Positions 25,930 to 34,199 of a stretch of 64,000 nt of DNA are shown in pieces (position 1 is the stretch's first letter; each line of letters starts with the position of its first letter). The DNA is taken from contig DAORAL010000005.1 in the NCBI GenBank assembly GCA_035344155.1, forward strand, positions 1 through 64,000, read 5' to 3'. This DNA is from UBA1845 sp002338715. GTDB lineage: Bacteria; Planctomycetota; Phycisphaerae; UBA1845. Under the pieces are notes generated by a model that was given only the letters and a program-made list of their open reading frames with translations, was not told where the DNA came from and ran no database searches. The position numbers and the translations under genes were made by a program.

Positions 25930-27891
25930 ATGCCCGATGACAAATTCATTCGAGATCTCGAGACCGTCGTTTACAGCTGCCATGCTGAGTCGCATCGGAT
26001 GGTCCGTGAGGTATTCGATAAGCACGGATTATTCACATATTCATTCGCGGAATATTTCCTGGATGAACCTGTTGTTTCGGGGGCGGAGGTTGCCAAACGA
26101 AAAGTTTATTTGCCATTTCTGGCTCGGGCGGCGATGGAACTGAAATATCAGATCAAATCTTCGAAGGACCATCTCCACACGTCATTTCAAGCGACAACGC
26201 GGGAATCGCTGCAAAGTGCTCGGAAATTAGGCCAGACAGGCAGGGAACTTGCGAAGTGGAAAAGTATGAGAGAGCGAATTGTGAGTTATTGCGACTATTT
26301 AACCAACGAGGAAAAGACAGGGGAGTATTTGAAACACTGGGAGGAACGAAAAACCCTCTCTACTAGAGAGAAGATTTGGTCCACTATCACGGTTCCGGAA
26401 CTCAAGACGGACGCTCAGATGATTATGTCCTATCACATTCAGCTGCATCTCTGGAGTACGCTCGAGGATAAGGAGTTGAACGAAAGCCCTGTGCGGATCT
26501 TGCGGATACCCATCGCATCGCGATGGACGTACTACGGCCAGTTCTTAGTAGTGTATCGCGACAACAACATAGAACTAGAGGAGGATTTGAAGAAGGCGCT
26601 GAAGCATGTTTCAGAATCTCGTTATGTGCCTACACTCACCTTGTTGCATGTGAGCAAGTGGGAGAAATTGCTCCGCAAGAATCTTAAGAAAATGGCAACA
26701 GCTGAGAAGTTCTTCAACGATAGTCTTCCGCCCCGTCCGCTTTCTCTTGCATGGCAAGAAAGCCGAGATGAAATCGAGGAAGCCTTCGGAAAGCTATGGG
26801 ACCGGCGGAGGGCGCATTTGGCGAAAAACAAGTACGCAAAGGGCGCTAGAAATTCTGTAGAAGAAAGTATAATTTTGGACAAGTATCACATTGCCTCACC
26901 AGCCATGGTGAATCAAGTCCGGGAAGTAATTCGAGGCACCAAGCTCATGCGCGCACCGGAAAAACAGGGAACCTCTCTGCCAAGCGCGCTCGTGTTTGGA
27001 GAGGCGGGCTCCGGCAAGGACAAGATGGCTCGCCTAATACCAACGCTAACCGAAAAATATTTCGATGCTACTATTACGACTCAGAACATGGCAGCAATTA
27101 AGCCTGCTGCACTAGCGGTGCCCATCATGCTTGGCGTGGACTTGAAGGGTGCGAAAGTCTTAGAGGTGCCCGGGTTGTTTTCTGGAAAGTCTTCGTCAAC
27201 TAAAACTAAGCCAGGGAATCCGGACCCAAGAGTATTCATTCTTGATGAGCTCAATAGTCTCGACTACGACATGCAGGGAAGTCTTTTGCGTTTGTTGGAG
27301 AATGGCGAAGTTGTTGCGTTATTCTCGAACAAGTTGGCGAGGGCCAATGCGCTAATTGTCGGAATCGTGAACGAAGACCCCGAGGAGGTAACTCGCGAGA
27401 GTGAGTTTCGACTACTGAAGAACGCCGAGGAGTTCTTGGGCAAGGCCGAGGCAGCGAGGCTCTATGAATCTCTCCACAGCGCGCGACGCCTGCGTCCTGA
27501 CTTGATTTACCGACTCAAGCGAGGTGTGTATGTGCGCATGCCCGCATTACGCGAGCGAAGGGAAGACATCCCACTGCTGTTTAGACACGAATGCACTACG
27601 CACCTTGAGCATATTTGCAAAGCCTATCTTGATGTTGAAAAGTCCAAAGTAAGGGTCGAATACGAACTTGAAGTTTATGACATCCTTATGCGGCCGGATC
27701 TTCCTTGGCCCGGAAATATTCGACAACTGCAGACAGTCGCTAGTAGGGTTGCTGGTGAAGTCTGGAGTGGTTGGAACAAGAAGCTCGACAAGGGTTTTGT
27801 CAATTTTGATGTTCGACGCGCGATAGCGGAGCGCTTTTTACGCGCAGAGTTTCCGGCCCAAATGGGTCGGGCGCACGCGCTACAAGGCTAA
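25930..27891 (+). CDS. Sigma-54-activator-like AAA+ ATPase without GAFTGA or DNA-binding domain
   Basis: Predicted 653-residue protein. Residues 1-320 form an unrecognised, mostly helical region. The C-terminal half is an AAA+ domain closest to bacterial enhancer-binding proteins: Walker A GEAGSGKDKM, Walker B VFILDELNSL, the arginine-rich MPALRERREDIPLLF and sensor II region LPWPGNIRQLQ. The loop that normally reads GAFTGA and contacts sigma-54 is replaced by an insert around VPGLFSGKSSS, and no helix-turn-helix follows the AAA+ lid. It is therefore unlikely to be an ordinary transcription activator. The base composition looks more AT-rich than the neighbours. It sits between the prenyl-synthase-like gene and the permeases, 13 and 4 bases away. 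Confidence 0.75.
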   Translation: MPDDKFIRDLETVVYSCHAESHRMVREVFDKHGLFTYSFAEYFLDEPVVSGAEVAKRKVYLPFLARAAMELKYQIKSSKDHLHTSFQATTRESLQSARKLGQTGRELAKWKSMRERIVSYCDYLTNEEKTGEYLKHWEERKTLSTREKIWSTITVPELKTDAQMIMSYHIQLHLWSTLEDKELNESPVRILRIPIASRWTYYGQFLVVYRDNNIELEEDLKKALKHVSESRYVPTLTLLHVSKWEKLLRKNLKKMATAEKFFNDSLPPRPLSLAWQESRDEIEEAFGKLWDRRRAHLAKNKYAKGARNSVEESIILDKYHIASPAMVNQVREVIRGTKLMRAPEKQGTSLPSALVFGEAGSGKDKMARLIPTLTEKYFDATITTQNMAAIKPAALAVPIMLGVDLKGAKVLEVPGLFSGKSSSTKTKPGNPDPRVFILDELNSLDYDMQGSLLRLLENGEVVALFSNKLARANALIVGIVNEDPEEVTRESEFRLLKNAEEFLGKAEAARLYESLHSARRLRPDLIYRLKRGVYVRMPALRERREDIPLLFRHECTTHLEHICKAYLDVEKSKVRVEYELEVYDILMRPDLPWPGNIRQLQTVASRVAGEVWSGWNKKLDKGFVNFDVRRAIAERFLRAEFPAQMGRAHALQG

Positions 27892-27894
27892 TGC

Positions 27895-28758
27895 ATGCAG
27901 CTGATGTTGAACATTTTAATTTCCACGAGCGCGCTCGGCCTTGCAGCAGCAGGTATCAGTTTGGGACTGTCGACGACACGGCAGATCCCATTCACACTTG
28001 CTGCCGCGATGAGTACCGCGGCCTATTTCTGTCACGGAATGTACGACGCTGGGTTGCCCATTTTGGGTGCTGTGCTGTTGGCAACGGCGATTGGGTCGGC
28101 GGTGGCCTACGTATTGGATTCTTGGCTGATACGCCCGCTTGATGAACATGTTTGTGCCGGATGGGCGGGCGTGGCCGTGTCCTTGGGCGCGTACATGGTT
28201 ATTCAGGCCGCATTGGCAATAGGGTTTGGCGAGGCGGGGAGGACGTTTTCCTTGGCCGGGAGATCTTATGCAATTGGAACTGGTAGACTGACAGCTCTGC
28301 AGTGCGTGTTGGTTTACACGAGCATGGGCGGGATCGGGGCGCTGCTCATTGTTCTTCGATTCACACGCATTGGTTTGGCAATACGAGGGTTGGCATCCAA
28401 TCAGGAACTGTGTGAATTGCTGGGCGTTAGGACGAGTGTCTATCGTGCAACGGCTGTGAGCGTGAGCGGTGCACTGGCAAGCCTAGCCGGAATACTAGTG
28501 GCAGTCGATTCCGGACTGGTCGGAAACACTGGGTTCATTTTGTTTCTGGGCGGCACGATAGCTGCAATCCTGGGTGGCGTCGGAAGTATGTGGGGTGTCG
28601 CTGGAGGCGCATTGTTGCTGGCCTCGTCTCAACATCTAGTGGCTTACCTTGGCGACCCGAAATGGATGGACACCACCACTTTTTTCATCTTGATTCTCTT
28701 TCTCAGTTGGAAGCCGTTCGGTTTCAGCGGGCGGCGCCTCAAGAAAGTAGAAGTGTGA
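27895..28758 (+). CDS. ABC transporter permease, LivH-like
   Basis: Predicted 287-residue inner-membrane permease of the BPD_transp_2 family with about eight hydrophobic segments. Conserved features include the GLAIRGLASNQELCELLGV segment (the cytoplasmic coupling loop, usually RA...N...A...G) and the Gly-rich FLGGTIAAILGGVGS near the C-terminus, both typical of LivH. The start at 27895 follows the AAA+ stop by three bases. With the LivM-like gene directly downstream it forms the transmembrane channel of the transporter whose ATPases are encoded at 22.1-23.6 kb. Confidence 0.8.
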   Translation: MQLMLNILISTSALGLAAAGISLGLSTTRQIPFTLAAAMSTAAYFCHGMYDAGLPILGAVLLATAIGSAVAYVLDSWLIRPLDEHVCAGWAGVAVSLGAYMVIQAALAIGFGEAGRTFSLAGRSYAIGTGRLTALQCVLVYTSMGGIGALLIVLRFTRIGLAIRGLASNQELCELLGVRTSVYRATAVSVSGALASLAGILVAVDSGLVGNTGFILFLGGTIAAILGGVGSMWGVAGGALLLASSQHLVAYLGDPKWMDTTTFFILILFLSWKPFGFSGRRLKKVEV

Positions 28759-28761
28759 GAC

Positions 28762-29613
28762 GTGGATTATTTTCTCCACCTACTTGTCCTAGTGCTCCTC
28801 TATGGAAGCGTGGCGTTGAGCCTGAACGCCTCCTCGGGCTTTACGCAGCTGGTGTCGTTGGCCCATGCCGGGTTTTTTGGCGTAGGTGCCTACACGACGG
28901 CAATTTTTGCGACGCGTCTAGGTTGGCCTATGTGGGTGAATTTACCGCTGGCCATGGGGATCGCGGCTTTGGTCGCCCTGCCTGTGGCGATCGTAGCGAT
29001 CCGGACTGTGGAGGATTATTTTGTCGTCTGTACCATGGGTGCAGGGCTCATTCTCTTTTCGGTGATGAACAACTGGATGGAGCTGACGCGCGGCCCATTG
29101 GGTATCCCTGGGATTCCGCCCGTGGCAATATTCGGTCATCCGCTTGAGACCAAGTGGGAGTGGGTATTGCTCGCCGGTGCGTTCTACGCTGCGGTATTTC
29201 ATGTCGTACAAAACGTAAAGGTGTCGCCTTTCGGCCGAATGCTGGTGGCCATCAGTGAGGATGAAGTATTCTGCCAAAGTCTCGGTCAGAATGTTGGCCG
29301 CGCAAAGATTCAATCCTTCGTTCTGGGCGGCATGCTAGCTTCTGTCCCCGGCGTACTTTATTCCCACTATGTTTCCTTCATTGATCCTACGAGTTTTACG
29401 ATCCATGAGGCCATTTTCATGCTATCCATCATTCTTGTGGGTGGTATGGGCAAACTCTGGGGGAGCCTCGTGGCGGCAGCGTTTATGATCCTGATACCAG
29501 AATTGCTTCGCTTTGTGGGCCTGCCCAGCGGTGTTGGGGCGAACGTGCGGCAAATGCTCTACGGGGCTGCGCTGATTCTCGTTGTTCGCTCACGGCACTT
29601 GGAGAATCGATAG
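28762..29613 (+). CDS. ABC transporter permease, LivM-like
   Basis: Predicted 283-residue inner-membrane permease, GTG start three bases after the LivH-like stop. Family marks are LNASSGFTQLVSLAHAGFFGVGAYTTA, here shortened to the conserved core SLAHAGFFGVGAY, the coupling loop GRMLVAISEDEVFCQSLGQN, and ILVGGMGKLWGS near the C-terminus. About eight hydrophobic segments are present. It completes a five-subunit HAAT-type transporter. It is the last gene of the cluster; a 383-base stretch without recognisable genes follows. Confidence 0.8.
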   Translation: MDYFLHLLVLVLLYGSVALSLNASSGFTQLVSLAHAGFFGVGAYTTAIFATRLGWPMWVNLPLAMGIAALVALPVAIVAIRTVEDYFVVCTMGAGLILFSVMNNWMELTRGPLGIPGIPPVAIFGHPLETKWEWVLLAGAFYAAVFHVVQNVKVSPFGRMLVAISEDEVFCQSLGQNVGRAKIQSFVLGGMLASVPGVLYSHYVSFIDPTSFTIHEAIFMLSIILVGGMGKLWGSLVAAAFMILIPELLRFVGLPSGVGANVRQMLYGAALILVVRSRHLENR

Positions 29614-29996
29614 CGGTCGCATTGCGATTGCAGTGGGGTCGACTGTACTCGCGAAGAATGTGGTCCAGAGCGGTGAGGATGCGATATCCGAGGATGTTTT
29701 CCGGCCGTATTCGACCCTGTCGTGGCGACGAGAATCAGGGACGGTGCATAATATCCCAGAATGTCACGGCCGAAGCGGTTATCTCGCGGCGACGCACAAT
29801 GACGACATTTGAAAGTTCGCCCTGACAATCGATGAGAATTCCTCGACAGGACGACTAAGAAACGAGCAGTGGATTCTATGCGTGCTCGATGGTGCCTTGC
29901 CGCCCACGCCGCATAATGCGGTTTGACTTGAGCGTTAACCAATCGTGAGCTTCGAATGTCGGAAGGGCCAGAGGAGAGCATCAAGAAAGGAAACGG
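29614..29996. other. Gene-poor interval after the transporter cluster
   Basis: I see no convincing gene here. An open minus-strand frame (29559-29984) is rich in Arg, Ser and His and overlaps the end of the LivM-like gene, so it is probably noncoding. The last 20 bases contain GGAAAC before the ATG of the following gene. A promoter for that gene is likely somewhere in this stretch, but I cannot single one out. Confidence 0.4.
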
Positions 29997-31058
29997 ATGA
30001 GCGAAATAAACACTAACTCGGGGTTTGCGCTTTATTACCCGTACCTACACATCCAAGATGTAGATTGGCTCAAATGGGCGCTATTGTACTGGGAGGGCAT
30101 TCGAAGAATTGTACCAGCCAGCGCTGAACCCGGATTGTCCGACTCGCACGAAGCAAGAATAGCAAGCGGGGCCGGGCTACTGATGAACACATCACCGCAA
30201 CCGTATGTCGATGGAGCCTCCAAACGATTCGAGAAGAGCGTAGTTCCACTTCTAAAGCGTGATCCCAAGAGCAAGATCGAGGATTGCAAACACATCGGGC
30301 TAGAGCTAGCAATGGAGTCAGCAGACGTCAGCCCCCATTTGGATAAAATGACCGGTCACCTAGCGAACTCGCTGAGAAACGATGGGCTCGCAGAAGAGTT
30401 CGGCCCTTGGTTACGAATTCAAAATGGCGGCGGCGGTCTCTACATGGTTTGCCTCGGTGCAGAGATGGGTGTGTCAATGGGAACCCCCCTTGTCACTGAC
30501 ACCGCGGAATTCTCTGTCGGCGGGGAATACCTGCTGTACGGTGAGCCACCAAATAAGGCACAACAATCGACCGTGCAGCCGCTGTTGATCCAACTTGGGG
30601 TCGAATTCCCTGCACTAAAGGCTCTTCGAGGCATCTCGATGAAACGAATCGTGGCGTTCCACCAGAAACGGGCTGCGGAGCGGCGTCGCTTTCGCATTGC
30701 GATCGATGCCGTAGCCAACACCGTTGCGAAGCTAGACGACGCGAACGCTCTGGCTGACTATCTCAGCGACAAGAAAGCGGAACTCCAGGAGGCTGTCTCG
30801 GACCATAAGAAGTCGATGGATGAACTCAGTGTGACTTCGTTTGTCTCTGCCCTTGACATAAAAGTCCCATCAATGGTCGCGGGGGGCGTCGCTCTGGGCA
30901 AGATAAATAAGACGGCTGGAGCCATTCTGATCGGCACTGGATTGTCCCTTGGTGCAATCCAATGGTGGGCAAAATACCGATCGGAGCGTCGAAAGATCGT
31001 CAAGTCCTGCGCTTGGCACTACTGTCTCTCGGCACGACGAGCGTTTCCACGGATTTGA
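29997..31058 (+). CDS. DUF6236-family protein with C-terminal membrane segment
   Basis: Predicted 353-residue protein. The N-terminus (ALYYPYLHIQDVDWLKWALLYWEGIRRIVP) contains the pattern YYPYLHI plus LLYW and RIVP that I associate with the DUF6236 family of unknown function. Residues 225-280 are helical and charged. A hydrophobic stretch (about residues 290-325) suggests one membrane segment or hairpin near the C-terminus. It starts with AAGGAAAC upstream of the ATG. DUF6236 proteins are often found alone in accessory regions; no function should be assumed. The last dozen residues (after KYRSERRKI) look unlike the rest, which may reflect a small deletion near 31000. Confidence 0.65.
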   Translation: MSEINTNSGFALYYPYLHIQDVDWLKWALLYWEGIRRIVPASAEPGLSDSHEARIASGAGLLMNTSPQPYVDGASKRFEKSVVPLLKRDPKSKIEDCKHIGLELAMESADVSPHLDKMTGHLANSLRNDGLAEEFGPWLRIQNGGGGLYMVCLGAEMGVSMGTPLVTDTAEFSVGGEYLLYGEPPNKAQQSTVQPLLIQLGVEFPALKALRGISMKRIVAFHQKRAAERRRFRIAIDAVANTVAKLDDANALADYLSDKKAELQEAVSDHKKSMDELSVTSFVSALDIKVPSMVAGGVALGKINKTAGAILIGTGLSLGAIQWWAKYRSERRKIVKSCAWHYCLSARRAFPRI

Positions 31059-31928
31059 ACGAAAGAAGGTCGACGGCCGGCGCGCTGGTCCATTCAGCGG
31101 GGGTCCAAAAATGTCGACATCCCTTTGTTTCGGCTTTCAGAATGATCCAAGAGTTTTCGAAAGGGTTAATCGCGCGTCCAGTGCGAACTCTCTCACAGTG
31201 CGCACTTGGTTGCACGCAGGTCAGCCTCCTATAGGCAGGATGGCGAGCACAGAGCGAGTGGAGATGTCGTACGCCCAAGCGATTGAACTTTACGCAGCAG
31301 CGCGATAGTAATGGCGCAGCAATCCGCCGAGGAATCGCTGGCAGCGGATCGGGTCCGATTCGGGGCGGCTCGGCGGCGTCGAATCGTTGCCAAGCGCGGC
31401 CGATAGCGGGTGATTTCCGAAACTCTGGTGAGGTCGATACTGATTATGGATTCGGTCATACTTTTAGGGGAGGTGATTGAAGTTGGCAGCACCGCTCCCC
31501 GCCCTGCTAACCAGTCAATTTGCCCGGTGGGACCACGCTGGCCATTGGCCAACGTTCGAAACTGGCTGCTTTCGGGGCCACGCCTTTGCGCCTAGCAGCC
31601 AACGAGCTCGACTAATACAAGCCTCAGAGGCGGTTGCGAGTCGGCCACCGTTCTCGCCGAAAGCGCGGCGCGTTTCCGGCCCGGCTTGTCCCGTGAGCAT
31701 GGAAACTGTGCCGCTTGCGCCTTACCGAGGGGCAGGCGCGGGAAAGTGCGCTGCCAAAGCCCTTGCTTCACTGTATGTGAAATAAGGGATGGAAGAAGAG
31801 GCTCGTTCAGAGTACGGAAAGGGCACAGTAGGGTTGGCGTTAAGTGGAGAGCTGGATAAACTAGGAACCTATGATTATTCTCTGCAAATGATTCGGAAAT
31901 AGGTGTCTGGAGGAAGAAAGGAGGTGCT
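31059..31928. other. 870-base interval without a recognisable gene
   Basis: Several short frames are open on both strands (for example 31477-31785 plus) but their translations are Ala/Pro/Arg-rich, lack recognisable motifs and have no good ribosome-binding sites. I see no tRNA, terminator or repeat. The final 20 bases before 31929 hold the GGAGG site of the next gene. The stretch may contain decayed accessory DNA. Confidence 0.4.
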
Positions 31929-33110
31929 ATGGCACGTCAGTATTCCCCGAAGACCTTCATCCGCAAAGTACCCAACGAACTGTTTAGGCAATACTTCAAC
32001 GGCAAGCCTATCGAACTGCTCGTGGATTGGGACGAGATTGGCGACACTGACGCCAATCCCATTTTTGACGCGATTCAATCCCTCGATGACCACGTCCGTG
32101 CGAGTGTCGAAAGTGATTTCACCGAAATCAATGAGCTGGCGCACGTCAAAGGCGTCTTGGCCATCCTCGAAGAGGCGCACATTCGAAAAGTGGATTGGGT
32201 CGAGGAATTCGATGCCCTCGACAACCACTACGCCCGCGCCTTCTGGACCTTCCTCAAGCAACCTGAATACTTTGAAGCCGCCGGTGCATTCCACCAGATG
32301 GATCGCTTCGGCGGTTGGTGGCGACGTTTTGTCGGCAAGCGTCTTAAGCTCAAGACTGACCGCAAGACGATGAAGGCGTTTCGCGAGGAACTTCAGGCGA
32401 TCTATCGCCCTCAAGGTCGCGGGCGGTTCTGTAAGGTCGATCGGTATCAGCGGCAGAAGCCGGTGCGCGATTGCTTCTTCGCTTATCCGGAAGATATGGC
32501 GACATCGGACATCGGTTACTCGGACGATGGAAGCTTCAATCGGCGGCCACGCCGTTCCGCGCTGGAGGTGATCTTCGTCTATCGTCCGGAACAGGGCGTC
32601 GTCGAATTGCACGCGGTGGGCGGCAAGAAGCTTGAAGAGGCACTGGCCCGAGCATTCTGCGTGACGATTCTCGGGCTTCGAGGACTTCCGGATGAGGGCG
32701 ACACGACGCCGTATGATTTGAGTCCGCTTAAGAACACGAAATTCCGGTTTCCGACCAAACCACGCGATGGTGTCGAGGCGGTTGAGCTGAAGTCGCTGCG
32801 TTTGGATCTGCCAACTGACTTGAAGAAGGGGGCGAGCAGACGCATCATCTTGTCGGCTTCGTCGCTGCGCACAGCCTCGAACGCAGTGTATGCGTTGCTC
32901 AATGATGCACTTGATTTGAAGCGTGTCAGGCTGGATGACATGCTGCTTGCTCATGCGAAGATGACTTTTGTGTTTCGTCCGCGTGAGGGCAAACGTGCCA
33001 AGCGATTAACCTTTGAGGTTACCTACCCCGATCGCTGCACACTGAAGGACGATCCCTACGATCAGATCGCTCGCAAATACCTCAAGGTCTGGGGAATCGC
33101 TCGTGATTGA
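31929..33110 (+). CDS. Conserved hypothetical protein, first gene of a two-gene module
   Basis: Predicted 393-residue cytosolic protein, preceded by a GGAGG ribosome-binding site. It opens MARQYSPKTFIRKVPNELF, a start I recall from a widespread family of unknown function found in accessory DNA; this is not a verified match. The first 150 residues are helical and acidic with many aromatic residues (FWTFLKQPEYFEAAG). The second half is beta-rich (LEVIFVYRPEQGVVELHAVG). There is no signal peptide, membrane segment or catalytic motif. It overlaps the next gene by eight bases, so the two products probably act together. Confidence 0.65.
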   Translation: MARQYSPKTFIRKVPNELFRQYFNGKPIELLVDWDEIGDTDANPIFDAIQSLDDHVRASVESDFTEINELAHVKGVLAILEEAHIRKVDWVEEFDALDNHYARAFWTFLKQPEYFEAAGAFHQMDRFGGWWRRFVGKRLKLKTDRKTMKAFREELQAIYRPQGRGRFCKVDRYQRQKPVRDCFFAYPEDMATSDIGYSDDGSFNRRPRRSALEVIFVYRPEQGVVELHAVGGKKLEEALARAFCVTILGLRGLPDEGDTTPYDLSPLKNTKFRFPTKPRDGVEAVELKSLRLDLPTDLKKGASRRIILSASSLRTASNAVYALLNDALDLKRVRLDDMLLAHAKMTFVFRPREGKRAKRLTFEVTYPDRCTLKDDPYDQIARKYLKVWGIARD

Positions 33111-33999
33111 TGTGGTTGTGCGCATTCTGCGTTTGTTTGATCGATGCGAACAGCCGGTCTTCGCTTTTGATGAAGTGCAGGGCTGGCCGGCTGGCTTGCT
33201 CGATCGACTCGTTGAGATTGGTCTGCTTCGCGAGACAGAGCCAGCGGAACTAGTCGCCTGCGATTACTGCGACGAAGGTCATGTTCTGGAGTCGGACATT
33301 CGGGAATACCCAGGAGTTGGCGAAGTCGCAGTGGCCAAGTGTCCAACATGTGGTCGCGTGCAGTTCCCGCTCGACCGCCTGAAGCAGTGGGGGGCTGATT
33401 TTGGCGGTTTGGCATCGTTGTTGGCGACTGAACTAGATTCAGATGCGGGCCCCGTGTCGGTTGTAACTGATCGAATTGCACTGCTAGGTTCAACCGCAAC
33501 ACCGGACGGGATGCTCGACGTTTTCTTGGGACGCGGCTTGGCGTGGAACGATGCAAACGCGGTTCTGCAAGAAGCGGTTCGATTGAAAACTTCGAGAGGG
33601 CCAGTCATTCTGACTCCGCAGGATGCGCCTTCCGCCGATTTTTGGGGGCCATTGCGACCGCACGTTGTGCCATTCGTTGAATTGCTACGTTGGGATACTA
33701 AGTCTTCAGCGATTGACTTTGCTCCGATCGCGGTCGCTGTGCACAAGTTCCGACCGCCTGTACCGGACGAACGCTGGGTAACCGTGACCGAGTGTGCGGA
33801 GCAATTAGATAGAGTTGTGTCGGGCATAGATATTAAAAAGGCCAAGGCCCGCGTTTCTGATGCGGCAAATCGGGGCAAGTTTCGCACGAATGGGGAAAAA
33901 GGAACCAAACGCCGAATCCAATGTGACTCTTTCAATACGTGGCTGAACGAACAACGCGATCGCGACATCGCCGCCTCTGACAGTTGGGCCGAAGGATAG
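33103..33999 (+). CDS. Hypothetical protein with zinc-ribbon-like cysteine pairs
   Basis: Predicted 298-residue protein with a GTG start inside the end of the preceding gene. Near residues 50-85 there are two CxxC pairs (CDYC and CPTC, about 35 residues apart), a probable zinc ribbon. The C-terminal 75 residues (VTVTECAEQLDRVVSGI then KARVSDAANRGKF) resemble a helix-turn-helix or excisionase-like fold, suggesting nucleic acid binding. A perfect hairpin directly after the stop suggests the transcript ends here. I do not recognise the module; a regulator/effector or defence pair is possible given its place at the island edge. Confidence 0.6.
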   Translation: MIDVVVRILRLFDRCEQPVFAFDEVQGWPAGLLDRLVEIGLLRETEPAELVACDYCDEGHVLESDIREYPGVGEVAVAKCPTCGRVQFPLDRLKQWGADFGGLASLLATELDSDAGPVSVVTDRIALLGSTATPDGMLDVFLGRGLAWNDANAVLQEAVRLKTSRGPVILTPQDAPSADFWGPLRPHVVPFVELLRWDTKSSAIDFAPIAVAVHKFRPPVPDERWVTVTECAEQLDRVVSGIDIKKAKARVSDAANRGKFRTNGEKGTKRRIQCDSFNTWLNEQRDRDIAASDSWAEG

Positions 34000-34005
34000 C
34001 CGACC

Positions 34006-34029
34006 GTTGCGCGGTGTAGACCGCGCAAC
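34006..34029 (+). terminator. Perfect 10-base-pair hairpin after the two-gene module
   Basis: GTTGCGCGGT and its exact complement ACCGCGCAAC flank a four-base loop (GTAG), seven bases after the stop at 33999. The stem is GC-rich, as in an intrinsic terminator, but no T-run follows. It is followed by two direct copies of ACTGGCC. Transcription stop or 3'-end protection is the likely role. Confidence 0.55.
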
Positions 34030-34132
34030 TGGCCGAAAACTGGCCAAAATCGTCGCAATACACAAAATCCTTGCAAACTCTAAGTCGCGTTGGTAACGTC
34101 GTTTACGCGTTCTTGGTCGTGGCCTTTGCGGT

Positions 34133-34174
34133 ATGGCATGCAAGAGGTCGCGAGTTCGAGTCTCGCTGGCTCCA
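34133..34174 (+). other. tRNA-Ala(GGC) 3' fragment, probable attachment site
   Basis: The stretch matches the 3' part of a tRNA-Ala gene from the anticodon loop ATGGCAT (anticodon GGC at 34135-34137) through the stem GCAAG, variable AGGTC, a perfect T arm (GCGAG, loop TTCGAGT, CTCGC), the acceptor strand TGGCTCC and discriminator A. No D arm or 5' acceptor strand lies upstream, so it is not a functional gene. Such 3' tRNA duplicates mark the junction left by integrase-mediated insertion. The intact copy would lie outside the window. Confidence 0.75.
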
Positions 34175-34199
34175 GTCATATCTGACAAGGACTTACGTC

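Noticed and set aside
31875..32954. Long minus-strand frame of 359 codons
   Set aside because: It lies antisense to a well-supported gene with a good ribosome-binding site and gives no recognisable protein.
34090..34174. Complete tRNA gene
   Set aside because: No 5' acceptor strand, D arm or 5' anticodon stem can be found upstream of the anticodon loop.
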